This document shows, one piece after another, positions 8,275-15,629 of a stretch of DNA of 37,317 nt. The DNA lies in assembly GCA_021647315.1 (NCBI GenBank), contig JAKIUY010000037.1:1-37317 (forward strand), in the 5' to 3' direction. The position numbers and the translations under genes are program-made. Origin of the DNA: Victivallaceae bacterium. Its GTDB lineage: Bacteria; Verrucomicrobiota; Lentisphaeria; Victivallales; Victivallaceae. The first letter of the stretch is position 1; each line of letters begins with the position of its first letter. The notes under the pieces are model-generated. The model did not search any database. It was not told the DNA's origin and saw only the letters and a list, made by a program, of their open reading frames with translations.

Positions 8275-8412
8275 GTTACTACTCAGGTATGATTTCGTTT
8301 ATAGTTCGGCGGTGTATCTGCGAGCTTTAGCGAGCTGCTACGCACCTAAAGGTGCAAAAAAACACCCACTAAAGTGGGAACTACGAATATGCGCAATTAG
8401 GTGAGTAGTAAC
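8275..8412. repeat. Structured repeat with inverted ends, MITE- or REP-like
   Basis: GTTACTACTCA at 8275-8285 is the exact complement of TGAGTAGTAAC at 8402-8412. Between these ends are several tight hairpins: GCACCTAAAGGTGC (8342-8355), CCCACTAAAGTGGG (8365-8378) and a GAGCTTTAGCGAGCT stem. The right end touches the stop codon of the alpha/beta hydrolase gene, so the element seems to have settled precisely at that gene's end. No coding potential is seen. Confidence 0.6.
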
Positions 8413-9218
8413 TATAAATTTTCAATAAAATCAATGATATCCTTAAATGCCTCTTGCTGCTGGCGTCTGGTCAGGTCGTAGAAAAAGCCATGTTCGGTAT
8501 TGGCGTAAATTTTAAATTTACCTCTAACCCCGAATTGGTTTAACTTCAGGATAAAATCTTCGGCATGCTCAATCGGAAACATATGTTCATTCGAGGCAGC
8601 CATATGGAATACCGGACAACTGTTTTCATTAAGGTAACTATTCAAGGCGATTTTGCGGTACAGTTCCCGGTTCTCAGCGTAAGGCTTACCGACAATCTTC
8701 TGCATACAATCCCAGATTGCCGGGAAAATATCTTCCCACGGTTCAAACAGTATCGGCGCAGCCTGCAAGGCACAACCGACCGGTTTAACCCATTCGTGCT
8801 GGCGCGTAAAACCGTTAAATTCAGCATCTTCACCGCACTCGCTCGGCAACGCCAGCGAGAGCAGCCCCCCTAAGTGCGCCCCGGCGGAACTGCCGATAAC
8901 AAATATTTTCACTGGTCGATTATGCTGCTTAAGCAGATCAGTAAAGATATCATAACCGTGTCTAATATCAGTAATTTGATCGTTAATTTTAGTGGTTTCA
9001 CTCCCCAGTCGGTAATCAACTGAACCGCAGATAAAACCAGCTTGATTGAATCCCTCCATTATTTTATGATAACAGGTCTTGCTACCGTTAAACCACCCAC
9101 CACCATGAACACAAAAAATAGCGACATCCCGGGTAACCTCATCCGGCATAAAAATATCAATACTGCGATTAGTAACAATTGGCTTGTCAAAATAGATAGT
9201 TTTAAATTCGTAACTCAT
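8412..9218 (-). CDS. Alpha/beta hydrolase of the esterase/lipase (BD-FAE-like) type
   Basis: A 268-residue soluble protein. FCVHGGGWF at about 32-40 is the oxyanion-hole HGGGW motif of the hormone-sensitive lipase/carboxylesterase group. VIGSSAGAHLGG near 107-118 holds the nucleophile Ser in GxSxG. The catalytic His is in NTEHGFFYD near the C-terminus, with an Asp or Glu acid around HAEDF. It likely removes acyl groups from carbohydrate or small esters. There is no signal peptide. A decayed transposase gene lies just upstream on the same strand. Confidence 0.87.
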   Translation of the reverse strand: MSYEFKTIYFDKPIVTNRSIDIFMPDEVTRDVAIFCVHGGGWFNGSKTCYHKIMEGFNQAGFICGSVDYRLGSETTKINDQITDIRHGYDIFTDLLKQHNRPVKIFVIGSSAGAHLGGLLSLALPSECGEDAEFNGFTRQHEWVKPVGCALQAAPILFEPWEDIFPAIWDCMQKIVGKPYAENRELYRKIALNSYLNENSCPVFHMAASNEHMFPIEHAEDFILKLNQFGVRGKFKIYANTEHGFFYDLTRRQQQEAFKDIIDFIENL

Positions 9219-9228
9219 AATTCATTGC

Positions 9229-9621
9229 CTAATTTATTGAAGTTTCTACGGCATTACACCAGTTCTGCCGACCTTTTGTGTTTTCTACTTTATTCCACAG
9301 GAAAGAACTTTTACCATGCAATTTCCCAAGACCTTGTAAAATAGATTTTATCTGTTCCGTTTTAACCATTAAGTAACACTGCCCACGCAAAGATTTCACT
9401 CGAATATATGGCTAAAGCTCTTAATAACTCCTGTTCAAATTCTAACATCCGCTTATAATTGTAACCGATATGATGTTTGTGCTCAAAACATGCAGCTGTA
9501 ATATGATAAGTCCTATTGCCGGAATCAATATGCAATGGCGAATGCCAAGGTCTTTTTTCACCTTTCGACATGCTAAAACCCATTCTTTCTGATCAGCTGT
9601 AAATGTTCGCCAATTGTACAT
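9229..9621 (-). pseudogene. Decayed REP-associated tyrosine transposase (RAYT/Y1 family)
   Basis: Read from 9621, MYNWRTFTADQKEWVLACRKVKK is the usual RAYT beginning. The frame then shifts to RPWHSPLHIDSGNRTYHITAACFEHKHHIG and AIYSSEIFAWAVLLNG, and shifts again to VKTEQIKSILQGLGKLHGKSSFLWNKVENTKGRQNW before a stop at 9229. Between the last two pieces the expected NHYHLLV segment is missing: the deletion removed the HUH catalytic motif and changed frame. The C-terminal part with the catalytic tyrosine is also lost. The gene is certainly inactive. REP-like palindromes lie directly upstream at 9643-9697, the expected partners of such a transposase. Confidence 0.8.
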
Positions 9622-9642
9622 TTTATACCTTAAATTTAAAAG

Positions 9643-9697
9643 CAGGCTAAAGTCTGTACTCCAACAAATGCCAGGCTAAAGCCTGTACTCCAACAAA
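9643..9697. repeat. Tandem pair of REP-like palindromic units
   Basis: The 26-base unit CAGGCTAAAGYCTGTACTCC plus AACAAA occurs twice with a 29-base period (9643-9668, 9672-9697). Copy 2 contains the perfect palindrome CAGGCTAAAGCCTG. The pair lies between a RAYT remnant and the 3' end of the large glycosidase gene. Confidence 0.7.
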
Positions 9698-9699
9698 AC

Positions 9700-12009
9700 T
9701 TACCAGAATTTCAGTCTATTCCATAATGATTTTTCTGGAATCAAGCCGATTGGCCAGGTAATGTGGTCATAGGAGGTCAAGTCATGATATGAACCACCAA
9801 GCAGTCGCAGTCCGGATGCTTGCTGATCGGCTTTTTTAGCACGAGTTAAACGTCGCGAACGGAAAATATTGAACTTCCAGGTTTTGCCAAAATCGGTCGC
9901 CTTGAATTGCGACAAAGGTATTTCCAGAACTACAGTCCATTTACCTTTACCAACTTTGGCCGAACTTTTAACCTTAAAATCATTGTCCGGCAGGCTTTTC
10001 TTACCAGTTTGACATCTGAGGACGCGATAAACTCCGAAACTATTGACGATAATCTGATAATAAACTAATTTGTTTTTATCCGGCACTAACATCACCTCAA
10101 AACAGTCATCACCCCAAATTGCCCCCTGTTTATCGACTTTACAACGCTGCTTTAATAGGTCAGAATGAGATTCTGTTGCGACTAAACCGACATAAAGGTT
10201 CTGTTCGGTAGTGCCCAGATAGACTTTACTTGGTTGAAATTTATCGTAAGATTTAGCAGGAAAAAGTTTTTCACTTTTTGCCCCAGTCCAGGTTGCCGGG
10301 GCTAAAAGTTTAAAGTCTTGCGTGACATCAATGCGTGGTATCGCAATTGTTTTTAGCGGTGAAGAATCGCGGATGAGATCAATATTCTTTTTAGCCTGCT
10401 GAGCTTTTTGATAAAATTTTCTAAACTCAGCCAACAACGGCTTGAAATATTTTGATTTGCGATCAACCTTTCTGCTAGCCTGTTCAAGTAATTGCATGGC
10501 AAGTTTAAGTTTACCCGGATAATAGGTGTACATGAACATATCATCGTTAACCGACCGACCATCAGCAAACAGGCGTTCCATTTCAGTATAAAAAGCGATC
10601 ATTTCCGTTTCAGCACCGAGATAAGCAAATGCGCAAAAATCGGCAATTTCACGGTCGAGGTCAATGTTAATATCAAACAACATTTTCAATTGCAGATACT
10701 GACCTAAAGCAGTGAATGAATAAGGAACGTAGCGCCGTGCGTCACTATCATCCGCACCACGCACAATTCCGGCAAATGCTTTAAAATGACGCTGATCCAG
10801 ATGCGGTTTGATAATTGGATAGTTTTTAAATTCAGGATAACGCGGGTAACTCTTCAGTAAAACTTTCACTCCGGTCTTCTGCCAATCCCGTGCCAAGTCT
10901 ACATCATTTGACGGATCATAAACCGGCAATTCACGCCGAGTAAGGATTTTTACAGTAAAATAATCCCCAAGCTTAACCAGTTTAGGTGGTTTCGAGTATG
11001 ATGCCCCTTTAGTCTGGGTAAGAAAATGAATATTAGGATGAGCTTCATGGACCAGTTTCATAATTTTCTGCTGATAAGCGTAAACCGCCTCACCGTTCGC
11101 TGTATCACCACCACAATAGGGCCGTTCCGCTGCTGCTAAACATAATTTACAGGTGCAGAGGCTGATCGGCGCATCACAAAATACTCTGACGGTCTCAATC
11201 TCAGGATTACTATTTATTTCACCAATAATATCCGCCGCCGCCTGTTTAAGGGCTTCGGGGTTAGAAAAACATGGCACATGACGTGGATAAATTTCACTGA
11301 TCCGTTTACCATTATGGAGCGAAAAATATTCTGGATGAGTTTTAGCAAACCGTTTTTTCCAGTTTTTCCAATATATATAGTACAAGTCATATTTACTCCA
11401 ATATGGAATATTCCCAAGCGAGCGTCGGAAGAAAATATTTGATTCTTCTGCATTGAAGCTCTTGCTTCGGAGACTTATTCCGCGTACCTCAAAGGTTGGT
11501 TTAGGAATATCGAATGAGCCTTTAAAATCAAGTGATAAATTTTTTGTCAAAGCGTAACCAGCTTTACCAGGGAAATAAAATTTAACATTCAGGTAACGGT
11601 TTATAAAATAATGGACCGCAGCTAGAGTTCCAGCATGGTATTTATAGGTTTTAACCGGATCAAGACCAGGACGGTCATCGCCATAAAAAAGCAAAGTTGC
11701 GCCACGGCGAAAAATACCGAAACGATCTTTAAGCGATGGAATATCGGTAAATCCAGCCAGCATCGCTTCCGCAGGAAAGCCGATCATGAAGGTTAAAGCT
11801 GCCGGTTCCCCATTCAGCTCAACCTGTTTTGAATAGGTTTCATTGAGAAAATTTTTCAGTTCCGCAGCTGCGAATTTCTGAACCTCAGTCGGGTTATCCT
11901 GAAGCATAATCCGATAATTAAGTCTTGCAGTAAAAATTTTACCGGCAAAAAGATTACCAGCCATTGTCAACATCAAACCAACTACCGCCAAACAACTAAA
12001 CCTACGCAT
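9700..12009 (-). CDS. Secreted DUF4838-like glycosidase with CBM9-like C-terminal domain
   Basis: About 769 residues. It has a signal peptide (MRRFSCLAVVGLMLTMAGNLFAG), then an alpha-glucuronidase-type N-terminal domain (LNYRIMLQDNPTEVQKFAAAELKNFLNE). Next is a TIM-barrel region of the DUF4838/GH20-like type (AGTLAAVHYFINRYLNVKFYFPG, FEVRGISLRS, a CTCKLCLAA cysteine cluster). The last 180 residues resemble a family 9 carbohydrate-binding or DOMON-type module (WGDDCFEVMLVPD, WTVVLEIPLSQF). The likely role is attack on complex polysaccharides outside the cytoplasm. I use the ATG at 12009 because GAGG lies seven bases upstream and the signal peptide starts there; earlier ATGs exist at 12021 and 12051. 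Catalytic residues could not be assigned. Confidence 0.8.
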   Translation of the reverse strand: MRRFSCLAVVGLMLTMAGNLFAGKIFTARLNYRIMLQDNPTEVQKFAAAELKNFLNETYSKQVELNGEPAALTFMIGFPAEAMLAGFTDIPSLKDRFGIFRRGATLLFYGDDRPGLDPVKTYKYHAGTLAAVHYFINRYLNVKFYFPGKAGYALTKNLSLDFKGSFDIPKPTFEVRGISLRSKSFNAEESNIFFRRSLGNIPYWSKYDLYYIYWKNWKKRFAKTHPEYFSLHNGKRISEIYPRHVPCFSNPEALKQAAADIIGEINSNPEIETVRVFCDAPISLCTCKLCLAAAERPYCGGDTANGEAVYAYQQKIMKLVHEAHPNIHFLTQTKGASYSKPPKLVKLGDYFTVKILTRRELPVYDPSNDVDLARDWQKTGVKVLLKSYPRYPEFKNYPIIKPHLDQRHFKAFAGIVRGADDSDARRYVPYSFTALGQYLQLKMLFDINIDLDREIADFCAFAYLGAETEMIAFYTEMERLFADGRSVNDDMFMYTYYPGKLKLAMQLLEQASRKVDRKSKYFKPLLAEFRKFYQKAQQAKKNIDLIRDSSPLKTIAIPRIDVTQDFKLLAPATWTGAKSEKLFPAKSYDKFQPSKVYLGTTEQNLYVGLVATESHSDLLKQRCKVDKQGAIWGDDCFEVMLVPDKNKLVYYQIIVNSFGVYRVLRCQTGKKSLPDNDFKVKSSAKVGKGKWTVVLEIPLSQFKATDFGKTWKFNIFRSRRLTRAKKADQQASGLRLLGGSYHDLTSYDHITWPIGLIPEKSLWNRLKFW

Positions 12010-12093
12010 AATAGACCTCATTTCAGCAGAAACCCGGCTCCGCCAGCACAAAAAAGTTAACCACTAATCTAACAAATCAAACGAATAAAAACA

Positions 12094-12140
12094 GTTAGCC
12101 GCGAATGCGCGAATTTAAAAATGGCGCATTCGTGGCTGAA
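12094..12140. repeat. Palindromic repeat family R3, copy 1
   Basis: GTTAGCCGCGAATGCGC (12094-12110) pairs with GCGCATTCGTGGCTGAA (12124-12140) over most of its length. The same element occurs at 27982-28028 and 28996-29045. Confidence 0.75.
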
Positions 12141-12201
12141 TTATATTTAAACTAGCACTTAATTTTATTTTTTCACTACCAAACCACTATTTATCAGTCA
12201 A

Positions 12202-12357
12202 TTAATGTTTAGTGTCAAAGCCTATTCTGACCTGTCTTTTCTGTTGGCCTGTTTCTACACCATACAGTTCTGCAAGTTCGGAATCTAACAGAACTTTTAC
12301 CCCACGGATAAGCAGGATTTTACTTTCAATTCTTTCTATCGGTATCAAATCAGCCAT
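12202..12357 (-). pseudogene. N-terminal remnant of an ORF6N-domain protein
   Basis: From an ATG at 12357 the frame reads MADLIPIERIESKILLIRG then KVLLDSELAELYGVET, which is the typical beginning of ORF6N-domain (KilA-N related, phage or mobile-element) DNA-binding proteins. It then degenerates and stops after 51 residues (RIGFDTKH), while intact members are several times longer. GAGGAAATA precedes the ATG. It is a broken relic of mobile DNA in a repeat-rich spacer. Confidence 0.75.
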
Positions 12358-12474
12358 GATTATTTCCTCTTAATGCTATTAATACAAATATTATAATCAA
12401 TTCAGTCTACAGTTTCAATCTATTCAAGGTCTATACTTTAAACGCTTAAATTTTTAATTCCGGTTAAAGAGGTT

Positions 12475-12502
12475 TTGACAAAGCTATTTTGACCATTATA
12501 CT
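12475..12502 (+). promoter_or_regulatory. Sigma70-like promoter pointing toward the two-component genes
   Basis: TTGACA at 12475-12480 and TATACT at 12497-12502 are 16 bases apart. It lies about 410 bases upstream of the response regulator start, so it could give a long leader or be a relic of the mobile DNA here. Confidence 0.4.
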
Positions 12503-12526
12503 AAATGATAACAGCTGTTTTCAACT

Positions 12527-12594
12527 AATACCATTTTGCAATCTAAAAGCTATTAAAAAGTTACACAGCTAATCTTGCTAATCAAAAACAGGCT
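12527..12594 (+). repeat. Dispersed repeat family R1, copy C (partial)
   Basis: It begins AATACCATTTTGCAATCTAAAAG and matches the first 35-40 bases of copies A and B well, then diverges. It is in the same orientation as the other two. Confidence 0.65.
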
Positions 12595-12911
12595 GATTTT
12601 TTGTGATGAATGCTCTAATGTCACAGAAAGTAGTCAATGACTTGTAAAGCCCCCCAAAAGGCATTAAATTAATATTTTAGCCTCAATAGAAAATCTTATA
12701 CTTTGAGCGGGAATAAACTTAGCTTTTTGCGTGATGATGGTAATGCTGAACTGCTTTTTGTAAGTTGTTGGCTACTAGAAGTAACCAATGACTTATAAAG
12801 GACAGTAACAGCGTTATCAGGGTGCACAAAAAGTTAAGATTTCAAGCGTTTAAAGTATATTCTTCATTTGTGGTTTATATTTACATATTTTTAAATAAAT
12901 GGTGCCAGTCC

Positions 12912-13589
12912 ATGAGAATATTACTGATAGAAGATGACCGTAAAACTGCGGCATTTATCACCAAAGGGCTCAAAGAGTCAGGGTTTGCGGTAGATCATTC
13001 GGCTAATGGCCGCGATGGATTAGTAAAAGGTTCAGCCTATGATTACGACCTGTTAATCGTTGATCTGATGCTCCCTGAAATGGATGGATTGACCGTTATC
13101 AAATCAATTCGTGAAGTAAAACCCAAAACTCCTATTATAATTTTGAGTGCTAAACATTCTATTGAATCGAAAATAATTGGACTCAATCTCGGAGCCGATG
13201 ATTATCTGACAAAACCATTTGCTTTCACTGAGTTACTGGCGAGAATTCATGCATTACTGCGACGCAGTACCGGCGTTAAAGAAGCAACCGTACTGGCATT
13301 CCGCGACCTTGAACTTGATCTACTGACCCGTGAAGTTCGCCGTGGAGGGAAAAATATTGAATTACAGCAGAAAGAGTTTACTTTACTGGAATATATGTTG
13401 AGGAATCGGCAACGAGTTATTACCAGGACGATGATTCTGGAACATGTCTGGGATATGAATTTTGACCCGTCAACCAATATTGTCGATGTCTTAGTCTGCC
13501 GTCTACGGGAGAAAATTGATAAAGGATGTTCGACCAAACTGATTCATACAGTCCGAGGAGCCGGTTATGTCCTTAAAGTCCTGGAATAA
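12912..13589 (+). CDS. OmpR/PhoB-family response regulator
   Basis: 225 residues from the ATG at 12912. Receiver domain 1-115: acidic pair E7/D8/D9 (LLIEDD), phosphoacceptor D51 in LLIVDLMLPEMDG, S79 in ILSAK, K101 in YLTKPF. The C-terminal winged helix (DLELDLLTREVRRGGKNIELQQKEFTLLEYM to RGAGYVL) is of the OmpR type. An in-frame ATG at 12822 would add 30 hydrophobic residues that no family member has, so I reject it. The kinase gene overlaps its last 23 bases, giving a coupled pair of the CusR/CusS type. The sensed signal is unknown. Confidence 0.94.
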   Translation: MRILLIEDDRKTAAFITKGLKESGFAVDHSANGRDGLVKGSAYDYDLLIVDLMLPEMDGLTVIKSIREVKPKTPIIILSAKHSIESKIIGLNLGADDYLTKPFAFTELLARIHALLRRSTGVKEATVLAFRDLELDLLTREVRRGGKNIELQQKEFTLLEYMLRNRQRVITRTMILEHVWDMNFDPSTNIVDVLVCRLREKIDKGCSTKLIHTVRGAGYVLKVLE

Positions 13590-14979
13590 ATTTTTCTATA
13601 CCATCAGTTTTCGACTGTTTTTCTGGTATGCCGTAATATTTTCTACTTCATGCCTGCTACTATTTGCAGTTATTTATCAACAGATGAAACAGCAGAGTAT
13701 TCATAATGTCGATGAAGCGATGCTGGAAACCGTACGCGAGCTCAAAGGGATGTTCAAATCCGCAGGAATCAAGGGGGTCATCAATCATGTGCAGCTTGAA
13801 TCGGAAATATCCCAGCAACGTAAAAAGTTTTTCAGACTGTTCTTCAACAATGGCAAAGAGTCTCAAACATTCGCACCATCTTTATGGCAAGCCTTAACGG
13901 CCAATGAAACACTCTTAAATAATACCTGGGAAAACGGTCAGAGTGAATTTGAAACGATTCAGATTCCCCAGCATCGCAGCATGGGACGGATTACCTATGC
14001 CAAGATTAATAAAGATCTAGTAGTCCAAATGGGCTTTTCAATGAGCCAGGAATGGCGAATGTTGCGCCGGGCCCGGCAGATGTTTATTGAAATATTACTC
14101 ATTATCGTACTACCGTTGGCAACATTTATTGGCTGGCTGATGGCGCGCCATGCGATGCGGGAAGTTAAACAGCTTGATGCGGTAGCGGTAGCCATTGCCG
14201 AGGGGAATTTAAAACAACGCATGTCGATATCAGCTCACCCGACAGAAATATCCCAACTTTCAATAACGTTCAATACCATGATGGATCGCCTGCAACTGTT
14301 GATGACCGAAGAAAAAGAGGTTACCGACAATATCGCCCATGATCTGCGTTCACCACTAACCCGCCTTAAGGGTGAGGTTGAGGTAACCCTCAGCAGTCCG
14401 CGGTCAGATGATGAATATCGCCATAATCTTGAATCAGTGCTGGAAGAGGTGAATATGCTGCAATCAATGATAGATAATATTCTGGATATTTCATCAGTGG
14501 AATCCGCAGTTTTGACCAATCAGAAAACCATCAATCTCAATGAATTTCTTGCCACGTGCATTGATATTTTCAGTTTTGCCGCAGAAGACAGGCAGCTTAC
14601 AATCAAACTGAAATGCCCAACCAATATTTCAGTGATTTTAGCACCAATGTATATGCGGCGTGCCATCGCCAATTTACTTGACAATGCAATAAAATATTCA
14701 AGTTCCGGCAATGATATTATCGTTTCCGTCAGCCAAACTGCACAGGCATTGATGATAACAGTCAAAGATCATGGCATCGGCATCGCTCCGCATGACATTG
14801 ATAAAATATTTCAACGTTTTTATCGAGCCGAAAGTTGTCGTTCAACTCCGGGCACCGGTCTCGGCCTGGCCTTAGCCACCGCCATAATAAAAAGCCATGC
14901 CGGCACCCTGTCAGTAACTTCAACACCCGGTAAAAGCACCACTTTTACTATCACCCTGCCAAAAAAGGGGAACGAATAG
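13567..14979 (+). CDS. Sensor histidine kinase (HAMP/HisKA/HATPase, CusS-like layout)
   Basis: 470 residues. TM1 at about 18-38, a periplasmic region of about 130 residues, TM2 at about 172-193, HAMP at about 190-245. HisKA has the phosphorylated H258 in DNIAHDLRSPLTRLKGE. The ATPase has the N box (NLLDNAIKYSSSGND), G1 (DHGIGI) and G2 (GTGLGLA). FQRFYRAESCR is the F box. Architecture and size match the metal-sensing CusS and related kinases, but no metal-binding residues stand out in the sensor region and no efflux genes are adjacent. GAGGAG precedes the ATG inside the regulator gene. Confidence 0.93.
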   Translation: MSLKSWNKFFYTISFRLFFWYAVIFSTSCLLLFAVIYQQMKQQSIHNVDEAMLETVRELKGMFKSAGIKGVINHVQLESEISQQRKKFFRLFFNNGKESQTFAPSLWQALTANETLLNNTWENGQSEFETIQIPQHRSMGRITYAKINKDLVVQMGFSMSQEWRMLRRARQMFIEILLIIVLPLATFIGWLMARHAMREVKQLDAVAVAIAEGNLKQRMSISAHPTEISQLSITFNTMMDRLQLLMTEEKEVTDNIAHDLRSPLTRLKGEVEVTLSSPRSDDEYRHNLESVLEEVNMLQSMIDNILDISSVESAVLTNQKTINLNEFLATCIDIFSFAAEDRQLTIKLKCPTNISVILAPMYMRRAIANLLDNAIKYSSSGNDIIVSVSQTAQALMITVKDHGIGIAPHDIDKIFQRFYRAESCRSTPGTGLGLALATAIIKSHAGTLSVTSTPGKSTTFTITLPKKGNE

Positions 14980-15107
14980 GGTCTAATTAACTAGTGTTGC
15001 TTGTCATAAATCCCTATACCCCCCTATGGGCGTTCAATACTATTCTATTTCGTGGTTACCTACGGTCTTTTCAAGGTCCAGCACCTATTTTATGAATGTT
15101 GATAGTT

Positions 15108-15232
15108 CCCCAGGTTTTACCTGGGGCTATTGAATTTAAGGGTTTAGCTGCGCTCTTTTCAAATCACCCTTTACTCATGACAACTAGCATGCTGAAAGCA
15201 CAAAATTCATCAGCCTGGGGTAGAACCCCAGG
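15108..15232. repeat. Pair of CCCCAGGT hairpins, REP-like element
   Basis: CCCCAGGTTTTACCTGGGG at 15108-15126 and CCTGGGGTAGAACCCCAGG at 15214-15232 are each perfect 8-bp stems with a three-base loop, about 100 bases apart and related in sequence. Paired palindromes of this kind are typical of REP doublets mobilised by RAYT transposases. Confidence 0.65.
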
Positions 15233-15451
15233 TAATATTCATAAAAAAAATTATAGCTCTGTAGGAGCGTGATAAGGTTAGTATTGAACAGCCAGAGGGA
15301 TAGGGACTTATGACGGACGACACTAGACGGTACTCGAAAATATTTTTGAACCTAAGTAGGAATTTATATTTGTTAGTATTTTTCGACATTCTGGCGCAAG
15401 AATCATCATCTCCCAAAAGGGAAATCTTTGCCCGTTGCGCCTGGACTTTTC

Positions 15452-15478
15452 AGTTCCGGCAAAGCCGGTTATATTCAC
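15452..15478 (+). repeat. Dispersed repeat family R4, copy 1
   Basis: AGTTCCGGCAAAGCCGGTTA then TATTCAC, containing the CCGGC/GCCGG hairpin. It recurs at 28122-28148 and inverted at 28921-28946. Confidence 0.7.
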
Positions 15479-15629
15479 TTTATGTATGACACAACACTAG
15501 GTTTGGAGCATAAAAATGGCTTAAATGATACTTTTTTAGTAACATTACATTTATTTAATAATTCTGCAATCTTTCTGTAATTATCCGCATGTATACTAAT
15601 GGTATATTTTAGAAGGATAATATTTAAAA

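Larger units (their letters stand above)
12358..12911. other. Non-coding, repeat-bearing spacer before the two-component genes
   Basis: No intact gene is seen. TATACTTTAAACGCTT at about 12432-12447 is inverted at 12844-12859 (AAGCGTTTAAAGTATA), bracketing most of the spacer. GTAGTCAATGACTTGTAAAG (12630-12649) recurs as GTAACCAATGACTTATAAAG (12781-12800). The whole looks like decayed mobile or duplicated DNA. Confidence 0.5.
14980..15629. other. 650-base gene-free spacer with several repeat elements
   Basis: No gene is convincing on either strand. It carries the paired CCCCAGG hairpins and a CCGGCAAAGCCGG element listed separately. The last 100 bases must hold the promoter of the long quinone-type operon. 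TATACT at 15593-15598 could be a -10 box but no good -35 is seen. AAGGAT lies 12 or so bases before the first start codon. Confidence 0.5.

Noticed and set aside
9643..9697. Possible minimal CRISPR array
   Set aside because: Only two units, with a three-base gap rather than spacers; no cas genes. The palindrome fits a REP unit better.
12660..12800. Short frame KSYTLSGNKLSFLRDDGNAELL as a possible antitoxin-like gene
   Set aside because: It has no start codon or ribosome binding site, and sits in degenerate duplicated DNA.
12822..12911. In-frame upstream ATG adding 30 residues to the response regulator
   Set aside because: The extension is hydrophobic, absent from the family, and the receiver domain begins cleanly at the ATG at 12912.
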